A stretch of DNA of 64,000 bases from Virgibacillus_F flavescens (GCF_050574275.1 NZ_CP192260.1:1240001-1304000), one strand, 5' to 3'. Positions 1-9,808 are shown, numbered from the stretch's first letter. Translations and numbers: made by a program. The notes: generated by a model not told the origin, from the sequence alone.

Positions 1-99
1 CATATTACAAAAAAATCATACAAATTTCTTAGAGGTAATTTACATCCGATGATTTGTTTTATATGATGGAAGAAACTAGAAAATATTTGGAGGTGTGAT

Positions 100-906
100 A
101 TGGATAAGCAATCAAAACGAAAAAAAATATTAATAAGCGTTAACATCTTCAGTGTCATTGCTATTATTTCTATAATATTGTTACATAATTTTAATACACA
201 GAACATTACCCTCCAACAAGAATCTGCAGATAAGAACGAACGTGATGATGACAATCCCAGTTCAGAAGAATCGACAATTGATTTTAAGTTATTACCAAAA
301 GCTGAAAAAACATCTGAAGATATGAAACTGGATGTTGTAGAACCTGAAAAACAAGAGGAAGAACAGGAACTGGAACAAGTAAAAATATCAGAGGATGAAG
401 AACCTGAAACTACACAAGATGTTAGCAATCCTACCTCGGTTGAAGATAAAGGATATAATGAAGGCCGACCAAAAGAGGATACGACCTATACTGCAGAAAG
501 TTCCTCAGATACTAATGAAGAAGTAACAAGCACAAATCCGGAAGGTTCACATTCAGAATACAAACCTACACCAGAACCTGAACCTGAACCAGAGCCGGAA
601 CCAGAACCAACACCAACACCCGAACCACAACCGGAACCTATACCAGAACCAGAACCAACCATGAAACAAAAGGTACAAAATTTATTGCCTGGATACGATG
701 TTTCTGGTGATAATTCTCAGATCAGTATTTTTAAAGGCGACGGACTAATTGCAAATCTTTATCGTGGCAAAACATTACAATTGAATTCTTATGATAATCT
801 AAGTGTAGCCAGAGCATTGGGTGCGAATGAAAATGAATTACAAGCAGAAATTTCAAAAGCTAAGAAAAATGGATATAAGTCGATTTCAATAGATGTCAAT
901 TTTTGA
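100..906 (+). CDS. Membrane-anchored acidic Pro/Glu-rich protein, function unknown
   Basis: I do not recognise a family. The 268-residue product starts with a basic stretch (KQSKRKK) followed by one hydrophobic segment at about residues 10-28, which fits a signal anchor. Residues 35-185 are very acidic and low in complexity, with EP/PEPEPEP runs at about 155-190 that look like a wall-spanning stalk. The last ~80 residues form a compact, less biased domain beginning near MKQKVQNLLPGYD, the likely functional part outside the membrane. The start is supported by TTGGAGGTG upstream of the ATG. It is the first gene in the window, followed by a terminator. The export prediction is an inference from composition. 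Confidence 0.7.
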   Translation: MDKQSKRKKILISVNIFSVIAIISIILLHNFNTQNITLQQESADKNERDDDNPSSEESTIDFKLLPKAEKTSEDMKLDVVEPEKQEEEQELEQVKISEDEEPETTQDVSNPTSVEDKGYNEGRPKEDTTYTAESSSDTNEEVTSTNPEGSHSEYKPTPEPEPEPEPEPEPTPTPEPQPEPIPEPEPTMKQKVQNLLPGYDVSGDNSQISIFKGDGLIANLYRGKTLQLNSYDNLSVARALGANENELQAEISKAKKNGYKSISIDVNF

Positions 907-919
907 TCTGGTTAAAAAG

Positions 920-959
920 GTGAAGTAGCAATTTTTATCTTGCTGGTTCACTATTTTTT
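920..959 (+). terminator. Rho-independent terminator
   Basis: A 12-bp imperfect stem (GTGAAGTAGCAA with TTGCTGGTTCAC) is followed by a T-rich run. It lies directly downstream of the preceding plus-strand gene. Confidence 0.6.
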
Positions 960-1099
960 GGTAAATACTTATTATCGAGTTACCCCCATTGATTTTAGAT
1001 TCTATTCGAAAATATTAAGGGTTTCAAAAAAATAGAAGATTTCTGTTTTGCATATAGACTTAACGAACAACAAGGTATATCAGAGGATGTGCATTCAAA

Positions 1100-2185
1100 G
1101 TGGAACGTAACTACAGTATTGATTTTGTTAAATTTTTCGCAATATTTTTGGTCGTAACCATTCATACAGGAACGGTTAGCGGTATTTATTTAGGAAATGT
1201 AAATGGAGACAATATTGATTTTGTAATAGATTCATTTGCCAGATGTGCGGTGCCGTTTTTCTTTATTACTTCTGGCTATCTTTTTATGCAGAAGATGAAT
1301 AGTATTCAAGCAGATCGAGAGGGAAATGTAGGTAAGAAACAATTTTCCTATTTAAGAAAATATATTTTAAAACTCGGATTACTCTATTTTTCCTGGTTTA
1401 TCTTCTACTTTTTATATGAACTAATTATAAACATCGTGGAAACAGAAAAAAGCGCAGAGGCACTAACAGCTATGTTTACTGATTTTATAGCAAGCTTTCC
1501 GCTAATAGATATCTTCTATTATGGTTCGGACGTACCGCAATACCATTTATGGTTTTTATTAACATTGATCTGGTCAGTTATCGTTTTATTTACATTTATG
1601 AAATTGCGACTGGTCAAGGTTTTATTTTTCCTCGGACTTGCTTTGCATATTTATGGGCTATTTGGTCAATCTTATTCAACGTTTTATGAGGTGCCTTACA
1701 ATACGAGAGATGCAGTGTTTTTTGGTATATTTTATATAACCTTAGGTGGGTTGTTTGCAAAGTATAGTAATCCATTGAAACATTTAGCAGATAGCATTAA
1801 AAATATTGAATATATAATTTTAATCGTTGTATTATCTATTACTCAAGTAGTTGAAGCCTATATAACAATGGTATTACTAGAAGGAAATGCTCAAAATTAT
1901 TTTGTTACAACCATTCCCTTAATATTTGTGATATTTTTGGCGATTGTAAAGCACCCTAGTATTGGAAAAAACTCATTTATATCAAAAATTGGGGCAAACG
2001 CAGTAGGTATTTATGTTTCTCATGTATTTATTATGAAGTTTATCCGTTTTATTATGTATAAAAATGAACTTAGTGAAATTCAAAATACATTAATCTGGAA
2101 ACTGACTTTTACTCCAATGGTATTTATAATTGCCTATTTTTTCTATGCCGGTCTCCAAAAACTTAAAAAACGAGTGAAGAACTAG
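1100..2185 (+). CDS. Acyltransferase 3 family membrane protein
   Basis: This is a polytopic membrane protein of 361 residues with the hallmark N-terminus of the acyltransferase-3 (OatA/WecH-type) family: YSIDFVKFFAIFLVVTIHTG, with the conserved His in the first membrane segment, then an arginine-containing FARCAVPFFFITSGY second segment. About ten hydrophobic segments can be counted. Members transfer acetyl or other acyl groups from the cytoplasm to cell-surface glycans; the acceptor here is unknown, although the neighbouring cell-wall genes make a wall polymer plausible. There is no C-terminal SGNH domain, unlike full OatA. The start is GTG, with AGAGGATG about ten bases upstream. Confidence 0.85.
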   Translation: MERNYSIDFVKFFAIFLVVTIHTGTVSGIYLGNVNGDNIDFVIDSFARCAVPFFFITSGYLFMQKMNSIQADREGNVGKKQFSYLRKYILKLGLLYFSWFIFYFLYELIINIVETEKSAEALTAMFTDFIASFPLIDIFYYGSDVPQYHLWFLLTLIWSVIVLFTFMKLRLVKVLFFLGLALHIYGLFGQSYSTFYEVPYNTRDAVFFGIFYITLGGLFAKYSNPLKHLADSIKNIEYIILIVVLSITQVVEAYITMVLLEGNAQNYFVTTIPLIFVIFLAIVKHPSIGKNSFISKIGANAVGIYVSHVFIMKFIRFIMYKNELSEIQNTLIWKLTFTPMVFIIAYFFYAGLQKLKKRVKN

Positions 2186-2261
2186 CAAATAAATTGCGGA
2201 AACAGTCGAACTTTGTTATAAAAGAAAGACGTATCAAAGTTAATTTAGAAGGAGACGAAGC

Positions 2262-3719
2262 ATGGAAGAACGAACGAGACTTAAAAAAACATTAAAACCC
2301 CACTGGGTATGGGCTATTGCTCTTGGGTCATCAATTGGTTGGGGTGCATTTGTACAGCCGACTGTTTGGATGAGCGGAGCAGGACCATTAGGTGTTATCA
2401 TAGGGTTCTTAATCGGGGCAGCGCTTATGATGCTGATCGCCGTTAGTTACGGATTCTTAATCAAGAGCTTTCCGGTATCCGGGGGAGAATTTGCTTATGC
2501 ATTTGTCAGTTTAGGACGAACGCATGCATTTATTTGCGGTTGGTTCCTGACACTTGGATATATATGTATCGTTGCTTTAAATGCATCGGCATTTGCTTTA
2601 ATGTTCAAATTTATTTTCCCGCAGATAATTGAAAACCTGCACTTATACCAAATAGCTGGCTGGGATGTCTACGGAATGGAAGTATTGATAGCATCCATTG
2701 CTTTACTCGTATTTGGATATTTAAATATTCGCGGAACTGGCCTATCTGGCCGTATGCAGTTTATTTTTTGCGTCATTATGTTAGTTGGCGTATCGCTAAT
2801 TACGGTATTAATAGGAGGAAATCCTGGCACATCACTAGCTGATATTAAGCCATATTTCCCGTCGAATACGACAACGTTCGCTGCAATTATTTCAATCGTA
2901 GCAATCGCACCGTGGGCATACGTTGGATTTGATAACGTCCCACAGGCAGCAGAAGAATTTAACTTTTCATCAAAAAAAGCATTCTCCTTAATCATATTAG
3001 CAATACTATTCTCAGCGCTTCTCTACAGCTTTATGATTCTTGCAACTGCAATGGCGAGTCCATGGCAGGCAATGGCAGAAGCTGGTCACATCTGGGGAAC
3101 GGCAATAGCAATCCAGGAAATACTTGGAACATTTGGTCTCGTAATTCTGGCAGTCGCGTTAAGCATGGGGATATTCACTGGACTTAATGGATTTATTATT
3201 TCAGCAAGTCGTTTATTATTCGCGATGTCACGTGCGAAGATCTTACCAGATGTGTTTTCAAAAGTACATCCGAAATATAAAACGCCATACGTTGGCATAA
3301 TTTTCACCGCCATCGTTGCAATGTTTGCCCCATGGTTTGGACGTCAGGCGTTATTATGGGTAGTAGACATGTCGTCGATTGGTGTTTCAATTGCGTATTT
3401 CTACACATGTTTCACAGCGTTCAGTATCTTCAAATGGTCGATGGCAAGCGATTTTAACGCAGCAAAACATGTAGTTGCGCCAGGTAAGAAGTTTATCTCT
3501 GTTATAGGGATGCTAGCAAGTTTAACCTTTATCGGATTATTATTAATTCCAACCTCTCCTGCATTTCTCGGAGTGGAATCACGAATTGCGTTGCTTGCGT
3601 GGATCATTCTAGGAGTAATATTCTATCTATCCAGACGTAAAGAGTTCAACAAGATTCCAAAAGAAGAGCTAAACTATTTAATCCTTGGCAACAAAAAAAT
3701 AGACGTAGAAGAAAAATGA
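2262..3719 (+). CDS. APC family amino acid permease
   Basis: A 485-residue integral membrane protein with about 12 hydrophobic segments. The N-terminal motif GSSIGWGAFVQP is the substrate-binding glycine-rich unwound helix of the amino acid-polyamine-organocation superfamily, and FPVSGGEFAYAF matches the conserved loop after TM2. It is expected to import or exchange an amino acid or amine across the cytoplasmic membrane; the substrate cannot be read from the sequence. The start is preceded by AGAAGGAGACG. It is transcribed alone and ends at a strong terminator. Confidence 0.88.
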   Translation: MEERTRLKKTLKPHWVWAIALGSSIGWGAFVQPTVWMSGAGPLGVIIGFLIGAALMMLIAVSYGFLIKSFPVSGGEFAYAFVSLGRTHAFICGWFLTLGYICIVALNASAFALMFKFIFPQIIENLHLYQIAGWDVYGMEVLIASIALLVFGYLNIRGTGLSGRMQFIFCVIMLVGVSLITVLIGGNPGTSLADIKPYFPSNTTTFAAIISIVAIAPWAYVGFDNVPQAAEEFNFSSKKAFSLIILAILFSALLYSFMILATAMASPWQAMAEAGHIWGTAIAIQEILGTFGLVILAVALSMGIFTGLNGFIISASRLLFAMSRAKILPDVFSKVHPKYKTPYVGIIFTAIVAMFAPWFGRQALLWVVDMSSIGVSIAYFYTCFTAFSIFKWSMASDFNAAKHVVAPGKKFISVIGMLASLTFIGLLLIPTSPAFLGVESRIALLAWIILGVIFYLSRRKEFNKIPKEELNYLILGNKKIDVEEK

Positions 3720-3750
3720 TAAAAGTTTAATCGCTGAAGTAGACAGAAAA

Positions 3751-3787
3751 AAATCCTTCGCTCGTAATTAGAGCGAAGGATTTTTTA
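3751..3787. terminator. Bidirectional intrinsic terminator
   Basis: Perfect inverted repeat AAATCCTTCGCTC / GAGCGAAGGATTT around a 7-base loop, with T runs on both sides. It separates the permease gene from a convergent small gene. Confidence 0.85.
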
Positions 3788-3788
3788 A

Positions 3789-3962
3789 TTAGAAGCCAGG
3801 ACCTTCCCGAGCATCGCACATCTTACCAATTTCCTCTTGGGTTAACTTCGTGTCCCGGTCATAACCAGGCTCAGGTGTAATAATCATAGTTGTTAATCCA
3901 ATTACAGCAAGCGTATATACAAACAGGGCAATCCCCATTATCGTGAGTTTTACTTTATTCAT
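3789..3962 (-). CDS. Small single-pass membrane protein (57 aa), unknown function
   Basis: A short minus-strand reading frame encodes MNKVKLTIMGIALFVYTLAV, one hydrophobic helix, followed by a polar tail (TPEPGYDRDTKL...) that ends in MCDAREGPGF with a single cysteine. A very good ribosome binding site (CTGGAGGAGAACC) stands before its ATG, and it ends at the bidirectional terminator, so it is very likely a real gene. The tail would be outside if the helix is a signal anchor. I do not recognise the family. Confidence 0.65.
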   Translation of the reverse strand: MNKVKLTIMGIALFVYTLAVIGLTTMIITPEPGYDRDTKLTQEEIGKMCDAREGPGF

Positions 3963-4039
3963 GGTTCTCCTCCAGTAATGTCTTTTATATATTAAATTAG
4001 CACAAACATATACGTGAGGACAAGGAATTGCGGTAAGTG

Positions 4040-5224
4040 CTATTGCTGATCGACAGCTCTAAGCTGTTCTTCTTCTCTATACAGGCTAGCAATTAACCTT
4101 TCACTTGCATTTCCTTGTGAATATTGATTCCATTGCTGGGCAAAACTACGTACATCTTTCATTTCAAATTTGTAGTCTGATAATACACCAATTATTTCGT
4201 CCGTATTTCGAACAACTGGTCCGGGTACTAGATTTTCATAGTTTTCCCAAAATCCACTAGCTTTCTCATACTCTTCCTGATCGTAAGCAAAAAATATCAT
4301 AGGGCGTTCAAGCAATGAAAATTCGAATGGAATAGAAGAATAATCCGAAATTAGAATATCAGTAACAACTAATAACTCGTTCAGATCGGACATACCGGAT
4401 ACATCGTACACAAAGTTAGAATTAGAACTATTAAACTGACCCTTAATTGCTGGGTGGAGTTTTAGAAATAATACATACTCATCAGACAAATGCGATTCTA
4501 AAGTCTGGATATCTAGTGCAATTTTTGCATGATCAAGCTGATCATCACGATAAGTTGGAGCATATAGAATTACTTTTTTTCGATTTAGTACTGGAAATTT
4601 AAGTTTTAGCTGCAGTTCAACTTCACGCATTTTAATAGTATCATAGAAAAAATCCGTTCGAGGTACACCTGTACGTAAAATTGCATTATTAGAAAGTCCG
4701 AAGCTTTCTCTGAAGATAGCAGCCATTTTCTCAGATCCGACTACTACATGAGTGAACCGCTGGTATACGCTGTTAAAACGTTCATTTGCCCGTGAAGACC
4801 GATCATTAATAGAAGGGTCTTTTAATCCGAACTGTTTAACTGCACCAGCAGCGTGCCATAGTTGGATGCACTGTACATTTGATTTAAAATTTGTAACCGC
4901 TAAGAATCCAAAGTAATTGTCAACGAATACCTTGTCTGCTGTGGCTAGATGATAGATTGATTGAAGCCAGCTCATTAAATGTGGAAACTCAAATTTTAAT
5001 TCCTTACCAATAGAAATTTGTCCAAAATCTATTTTGCATTGGGAGTTAGTTAAAATTACAACCTGATCATCCGTATGTTTTTCAAGCTCTTTAAGCGTAA
5101 ACAAAATATTATCCCCAAACGAAGCAACAAAAACTGTTTTCTTCTTCTGGGGAAATAAATTAAATACGGTAAAGAGTATTTGAAAAACAAATAGGTACAT
5201 GGTTATTACAAGTTCTCTAACCAT
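4040..5224 (-). CDS. tagB: TagB-like CDP-glycerol glycerophosphotransferase (WTA primase)
   Basis: The 394-residue protein belongs to the CDP-glycerol:poly(glycerophosphate) glycerophosphotransferase family. It has the N-terminal amphipathic/hydrophobic segment typical of TagB (MYLFVFQILFTVFNLFP), the catalytic region LWHAAGAVKQFG near residue 122 with its His, GVPRTDFF, VILYAPTYRDD, FLKLHPA, and ISDYSSIPFEF with the second conserved motif. TagB adds the first glycerol-3-phosphate from CDP-glycerol to the ManNAc-GlcNAc-PP-undecaprenol linkage unit at the inner membrane face. The gene overlaps tagD by 8 bp (ATGGTTAG), so the two are translationally coupled, and tagD makes its substrate. The length fits B. 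subtilis TagB (about 380 aa). Confidence 0.88.
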   Translation of the reverse strand: MVRELVITMYLFVFQILFTVFNLFPQKKKTVFVASFGDNILFTLKELEKHTDDQVVILTNSQCKIDFGQISIGKELKFEFPHLMSWLQSIYHLATADKVFVDNYFGFLAVTNFKSNVQCIQLWHAAGAVKQFGLKDPSINDRSSRANERFNSVYQRFTHVVVGSEKMAAIFRESFGLSNNAILRTGVPRTDFFYDTIKMREVELQLKLKFPVLNRKKVILYAPTYRDDQLDHAKIALDIQTLESHLSDEYVLFLKLHPAIKGQFNSSNSNFVYDVSGMSDLNELLVVTDILISDYSSIPFEFSLLERPMIFFAYDQEEYEKASGFWENYENLVPGPVVRNTDEIIGVLSDYKFEMKDVRSFAQQWNQYSQGNASERLIASLYREEEQLRAVDQQ

Positions 5225-5615
5225 TGGTTCTCTTATTTAAGTCTTTTTTAATTTGAGTGGTTGAAATTCCAACTGTACGTGGTAAATAAACAACTTCGCA
5301 GTAATCCTTTAAAAAATCGAATTTACCTTTCCAGTCATCTCCCATTACAAATACATCAACATCATTGTTTTGGACATCTTCTATTTTTTGTTCCCAATTA
5401 TCTTCAGGAATAACTTTATCAACATATCGTATTGCCTCTAAAATTGCTTTACGCTGTTCAAAGCTATAATAAGCTTTCTTATCTTTAAGTTCGTTAAATT
5501 CATCAGAAGAGATTGCCACAATTAAATAATCGCCAAATTCTTTTGCGCGACGTAAGATATTTATATGACCTGTATGAAGTAAATCAAATGTTCCGTATGT
5601 GATTACTGTTTTCAT
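5217..5615 (-). CDS. tagD: Glycerol-3-phosphate cytidylyltransferase
   Basis: TagD converts glycerol-3-phosphate and CTP to CDP-glycerol, the activated precursor for poly(glycerol phosphate) teichoic acid. The 132-residue product shows the nucleotidyltransferase motifs GTFDLLHTGHINIL (HxGH) at residues 8-21 and VGISTTQIKKDL near the C-terminus, and GDDWKGKFDFL in between. The length matches the family (about 130 aa). It is the first gene of the tagD-tagB pair on the minus strand, with CTGGAGG before its ATG and a clear sigma-A type promoter upstream. Confidence 0.95.
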   Translation of the reverse strand: MKTVITYGTFDLLHTGHINILRRAKEFGDYLIVAISSDEFNELKDKKAYYSFEQRKAILEAIRYVDKVIPEDNWEQKIEDVQNNDVDVFVMGDDWKGKFDFLKDYCEVVYLPRTVGISTTQIKKDLNKRTNG

Positions 5616-5643
5616 ATAAAAGACCTCCAGAAGTTACTTACTA

Positions 5644-5671
5644 ATTATAGTATACTTTATTATGGTTACAA
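5644..5671 (-). promoter_or_regulatory. Sigma-A type promoter for tagD-tagB
   Basis: On the minus strand TTGTAA (5671-5666) and TATAAT (5649-5644) are separated by 16 bp. It lies about 30 bp upstream of the tagD start, which implies a short leader. The rest of the gap to the plus-strand gene at 5912 is AT-rich and must hold a divergent promoter that I could not place. Confidence 0.6.
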
Positions 5672-5911
5672 GACTTTGACAAACTCTTTGCAATTACGTT
5701 ATATCAACATATAACTCTATTATACAGGAGATAGAAAGTAATAGAAACATGCAATATTTTCTTACAAAATGTAAAATTGTGCTATTAATTACATAGAAAA
5801 TGAAAAAATTGCCTGTTTATACTTCCTAATATTTGTTATTATTTTATCATTGATAAAAATGTGTTTAACTAACTCAATATACAGTTGAACGAACATCTAA
5901 GGGGTTAATTT

Positions 5912-7114
5912 ATGAATCATATAGAAGAAAAGAACCATTTTTTTAATTTTCTTACCGGAGTATTTTTTATACTTTTACTTTTTAATGTATTCACAGTAAC
6001 AGATTTTCCCATACGCGATATTGCATTTACTACAATGGAATGGACTCGATACCTGGCATTTATAATTATATTCTATGTTGTAATTAAACAAGAGTGGAGT
6101 AAAAATTTAAAACCATTTTATTCAGGTTTTACAGTGTTCACTGGAATGTACATTATCATCCATATAGTACATCAAAATACAGGAGATAACAGTGCTCTCA
6201 TCCTTATTTTATTAAATATACTTTATGTATTTGCATTGGCACATTTACGATGGAAAGATAAACAATTTGTTATTTTTGCATTTATTAGTGTTCTATTTAT
6301 TAGTGTTTTATTCATCCATTGGCTATATGCAGGAGCACCAATGTTAAAGTTCTATAGTCTAATTAGAAACCCTAACATCACAGGTGTTTTCTTCTCCTGT
6401 TTATTGTTTTTTCCTATAGTTGCTTTTACATACGTACGCAAATGGGGAAGAGTAATCTTAGCGATAGGTATAATAATGGCAAGTATATTAGTTTATGTTA
6501 CTTCTGCAAGGGCAGCAATGTTACTGATTATAACAGTTATATTGTCTAGGCTGATATTGCTATACTCTTCAAAGATTTTCTCTTGGTTATTTTATGGAGT
6601 CATTATATATAATGGGTTATTTGTATTGGTTTATGGATTACTTGCACGAAGCTCTTATTTCAAAGAACTTAATAAGTGGTCTATAGAAAATTTTGGGAAG
6701 AATTTCTTTTCTGGTCGGCAACATGTATGGGGACCGGCGATCGATTATGGAAAAGATGCCCTATTATTGGGTCATAAAATTGGGATCGTACCAAAAGACT
6801 TCATAGAAGGGACGGTGTACGTTCACTCTCATAATCAATTTTTACAAATTTTTCTGGAAAGTGGACTTGTTGGATTACTTTCATTTCTGTTACTTCTATT
6901 TGGAATTTGGAGAGTCTATCAGAAAGGTATAGATTCACCAACTGTACAATGGTCAGCTTGTTTCTTCCTTGGAATAATGATCTATCAAAGTGTTGAGATA
7001 TCATTATTTTTTAACATGTCCTCAATTGGTTTGCTGCATTGGTTTATTATTTCAATCGGTATGAGCGGAGTGCTTTCTTATAAACGTAAAAATGGTAGTT
7101 TTAGTAATTTATAA
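5912..7114 (+). CDS. O-antigen ligase / Wzy-family membrane protein
   Basis: This is a 400-residue polytopic membrane protein with 10-12 hydrophobic segments. The signature of the O-antigen ligase/polymerase (Wzy_C) family is the large extracytoplasmic loop ending in VHSHNQFLQIFLESGLVGLL (about residues 309-330), with the conserved H-N-xx-L and E-x-G-x-x-G residues. Such proteins join or polymerise lipid-linked glycans on the outer face of the membrane. Lying between tagDB and the wall glucosaminidase, it probably acts on a surface polysaccharide or modified teichoic acid, but the substrate is inference. It ends at a strong shared terminator. Confidence 0.8.
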   Translation: MNHIEEKNHFFNFLTGVFFILLLFNVFTVTDFPIRDIAFTTMEWTRYLAFIIIFYVVIKQEWSKNLKPFYSGFTVFTGMYIIIHIVHQNTGDNSALILILLNILYVFALAHLRWKDKQFVIFAFISVLFISVLFIHWLYAGAPMLKFYSLIRNPNITGVFFSCLLFFPIVAFTYVRKWGRVILAIGIIMASILVYVTSARAAMLLIITVILSRLILLYSSKIFSWLFYGVIIYNGLFVLVYGLLARSSYFKELNKWSIENFGKNFFSGRQHVWGPAIDYGKDALLLGHKIGIVPKDFIEGTVYVHSHNQFLQIFLESGLVGLLSFLLLLFGIWRVYQKGIDSPTVQWSACFFLGIMIYQSVEISLFFNMSSIGLLHWFIISIGMSGVLSYKRKNGSFSNL

Positions 7115-7120
7115 AGATAG

Positions 7121-7157
7121 TAAAAACCCTATGCTGAAACCAGCATAGGGTTTTTAC
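7121..7157. terminator. Bidirectional intrinsic terminator
   Basis: Perfect 16-bp inverted repeat TAAAAACCCTATGCTG / CAGCATAGGGTTTTTA with a 4-base loop, serving the convergent genes on both sides. Confidence 0.9.
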
Positions 7158-7159
7158 GT

Positions 7160-9808
7160 TTACTTAATGATCTTTACGTATTCTGTTCCGTTCTCTCCGC
7201 CACTTACCCAGCGTTTTTCACCTTTAAAGTAGACTTGATACCAGACATCATCTTCTGCAGATGTTGTTATGATTTTGTTATTAGCGTCTAAAACTACTGT
7301 TAATAAATCTCCTTCATTAACTACACCAATGTGAGCTTTTGAAGTAGTAGGTTCCGGACGTATTTTTAAATCATAACCACTTAAGGTATCTTCAAGAAGG
7401 TTCAGTATTTCAATATAATCGCCATGAGCCCAGCCTGTGGTTCCATTGTATTTAACTTTATACCATGTACCATCAGTTGCTAATAGTTCTATTTTGGAAC
7501 CAGATGGTATCTCTCCGGTTTTAGAACCATTTGGAACTTCTCTCATATTAAGCGTGACATTACCTGTATCCGTAACACCGTACACGCCGCTCGGGAATGC
7601 TTTTGCATCTCCAGGCTGTGTTGGTTCTGGGTCAGGTTCTGGCTCAGGATCTGGATCCGGCGTTCCATAATTATAAGGATTACCTGATGATGCCGGTTGG
7701 TTGTTATATACCGGAACATCAAAAATAAGAATGTAATCTTCTATATAACTATAGATTTCACTAATATTACGAGTTTGAGAAGTTGCCCATGCTACGTCAG
7801 TGGCATATTGTGGATGCCCTGGACTGATAGGATTCCATCTCATTTTGTATAGCGTGTTTTGCCCATCGTTAACATAATTTCTAGCTATATACTCTGCGCC
7901 ACCAATTATTGCATCTTGAGGTGTAAACCAGCCATGATTGAATGCATACTTTGCACCACCATTAATTGGATCACTATCTATAGCGCCATAACCATACATG
8001 TTATACACAGTATGTACTGCTTGAGAAGGGCTTACCACGTTACCATATTTATTAACAGGTATCCCTGAAGCTAAGGTGGACTTTCCGTTACCAGTTTCAT
8101 GTAACGCATGTGACATTAAATAAATTTCATTAATGTTATACTTTCTTCCTGCATCAATAAAGGCTTGTGCCATTCCTGACAAAGTTCCTTTATTTGTAAG
8201 AACTTTAGAGTTAATTTCAGCTGCATTTACTCCAGCAGGAGCAGATAAGTTTAAAAATTGAAAGTACTGAGACGAATTTTCATCAAAGTTAGAAGGATTC
8301 ACATAATAACTAACTTGTGATTTTGAAGCATCGATAAATCCTCCACTTTTCCATACTTGGGGAGAACGAGTCATTTGAGTATCCACTACATTTGGAAATT
8401 GATAGTTATAATGCGTATAGTCGATAACTACATTGTCTGTGCTTACATCTTTTCGATAGATGTATCCTGTAGTTGCCTTGCCATTCACATAAACTCTTGC
8501 ACTATACCAATTTGGAGAAAAAGTTTCAAATTTTAAAATTTGATTCTTAGGATAATCCTTTAATACAGAAGAGCTCTTAGATGCTTTAGAATAAATATTA
8601 GTTGGACTTGCACTAGAAAGACCTTTTATTGTTTTGTTAGCATCATAGACTTCTTCTGTATGACTTACATGGATATAACCTGTTGTGGGTTTTCCGTCTA
8701 TATATACTTTTGCTTCATACCAGTCACTGGTAAAGGTATTATAAGACAGGATTGTTCCACTTGCATAAGATTTTAAAGCGTTTGAACCTGTTGATGCCTG
8801 AGCGTAAACTGTAGTTGGATTAGTTAATCCAATCCCTCTTAAATTTGTTTGGTCTTTAACAGCGTTTTCCACATGAGAATGATGAATATATCCTGTTCTC
8901 CAATCTCCATCGGCGTAAACTGTTGCTTGGTACCAATTTTCTGAAAAGGAACTATAAACAAGAATACTTCCTGCACCATATGATTTCCATGCACGAGAAC
9001 TTGTAGAAGCTTCTTTGTAAACATGTGTTTGAGCGTTCAATGCAATACCTTTATAACTGGTATCTGCTTGTGCATCTGCTTCAACATGTGACTTCTTTAT
9101 GTATCCAGTTCTCTTTTTCCCATTGACATATACAGTAGCTTGATACCATTCAGATGAAAATGTCTGGTAGTATAAGCTTGACCCAATAGGATAAGATTTA
9201 AGATTGCTAGATTTAGTAGTAGCGTCAGTGTAAACAACAGTTGGGTCTTTCAAGCCTACTCCATTCAGCCTGATTTGATCCTTCGCTGCGTTTTCGACAT
9301 GGGATTTATGGATGTAACCAGTTCTCCAATCCCCATTTGCATAAACGGTAGCTTGATACCAGTCTGTTGAAAATGTCTGGTACACTAAGATGGTTCCTTG
9401 CATGTAAGACTTAAGACTGGCTGATTGTGTCGACGCTTCAGAATAAACATGAGTAGAATCATTTAATGCTACTCCATTTAAGTTTACAGGAGAATCTGTA
9501 GCGGTTTCTACATCAGAACTATGGATGTATCCAGTTTTCCATCCGCCATTTGCGTAAACTGTTGCACTATACCAGGATGAATTATGCGATTCGTAGACAA
9601 GGATTGTACCTTGCTGGTAATCCTTTAGCACATTTGAATCTCTTGAAGTGCTCGCATAAACATTGGTAGGACTTTTTAAAGCCACACCATGAACTCTGGA
9701 ATCGGCGTGTACAGTAGAAATGGTAGCATAACTAATGCACCCGATTAGTAACAAGAACATTAAAACAAAACTAATCAATGAAAAGCTTCGTTGTTGTATA
9801 TTAATCAA
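7160..9808 (-). CDS. Secreted SH3-repeat beta-N-acetylglucosaminidase (LytD-like autolysin)
   Basis: The 882-residue protein has a signal peptide (hydrophobic residues 9-30, cleavage probably after VHA at about 35) and six SH3/GW-like repeats of about 72 residues between 37 and 465, each with a V(Y)-x-A-x(3-4)-S-x-LK-x-Y core and a TGYIH end. A glucosaminidase domain follows at about 520-700, with ALHETGNG carrying the likely catalytic Glu near 570. After a Pro/Glu/Asp linker (PDPDPEPEPDPEP) come two bacterial SH3 domains. It should cut the glycan strands of peptidoglycan while the repeats bind wall polymers. The start is TTG: AAGGAGG lies 11 bases upstream and no ATG fits. It is surrounded by WTA genes. 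Confidence 0.88.
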   Translation of the reverse strand: MINIQQRSFSLISFVLMFLLLIGCISYATISTVHADSRVHGVALKSPTNVYASTSRDSNVLKDYQQGTILVYESHNSSWYSATVYANGGWKTGYIHSSDVETATDSPVNLNGVALNDSTHVYSEASTQSASLKSYMQGTILVYQTFSTDWYQATVYANGDWRTGYIHKSHVENAAKDQIRLNGVGLKDPTVVYTDATTKSSNLKSYPIGSSLYYQTFSSEWYQATVYVNGKKRTGYIKKSHVEADAQADTSYKGIALNAQTHVYKEASTSSRAWKSYGAGSILVYSSFSENWYQATVYADGDWRTGYIHHSHVENAVKDQTNLRGIGLTNPTTVYAQASTGSNALKSYASGTILSYNTFTSDWYEAKVYIDGKPTTGYIHVSHTEEVYDANKTIKGLSSASPTNIYSKASKSSSVLKDYPKNQILKFETFSPNWYSARVYVNGKATTGYIYRKDVSTDNVVIDYTHYNYQFPNVVDTQMTRSPQVWKSGGFIDASKSQVSYYVNPSNFDENSSQYFQFLNLSAPAGVNAAEINSKVLTNKGTLSGMAQAFIDAGRKYNINEIYLMSHALHETGNGKSTLASGIPVNKYGNVVSPSQAVHTVYNMYGYGAIDSDPINGGAKYAFNHGWFTPQDAIIGGAEYIARNYVNDGQNTLYKMRWNPISPGHPQYATDVAWATSQTRNISEIYSYIEDYILIFDVPVYNNQPASSGNPYNYGTPDPDPEPEPDPEPTQPGDAKAFPSGVYGVTDTGNVTLNMREVPNGSKTGEIPSGSKIELLATDGTWYKVKYNGTTGWAHGDYIEILNLLEDTLSGYDLKIRPEPTTSKAHIGVVNEGDLLTVVLDANNKIITTSAEDDVWYQVYFKGEKRWVSGGENGTEYVKIIK

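Noticed and set aside
1..99. Remnant of an upstream gene
   Set aside because: The first 99 bases are AT-rich with no frame that can be assigned; they probably form the promoter region of the gene at 100.
7437..7670. Gly/Ser-repeat frame (GSGSGSGSG) antisense to the glucosaminidase gene
   Set aside because: It is the complement of the DPEPEPDPEP linker codons and has no start signal of its own.
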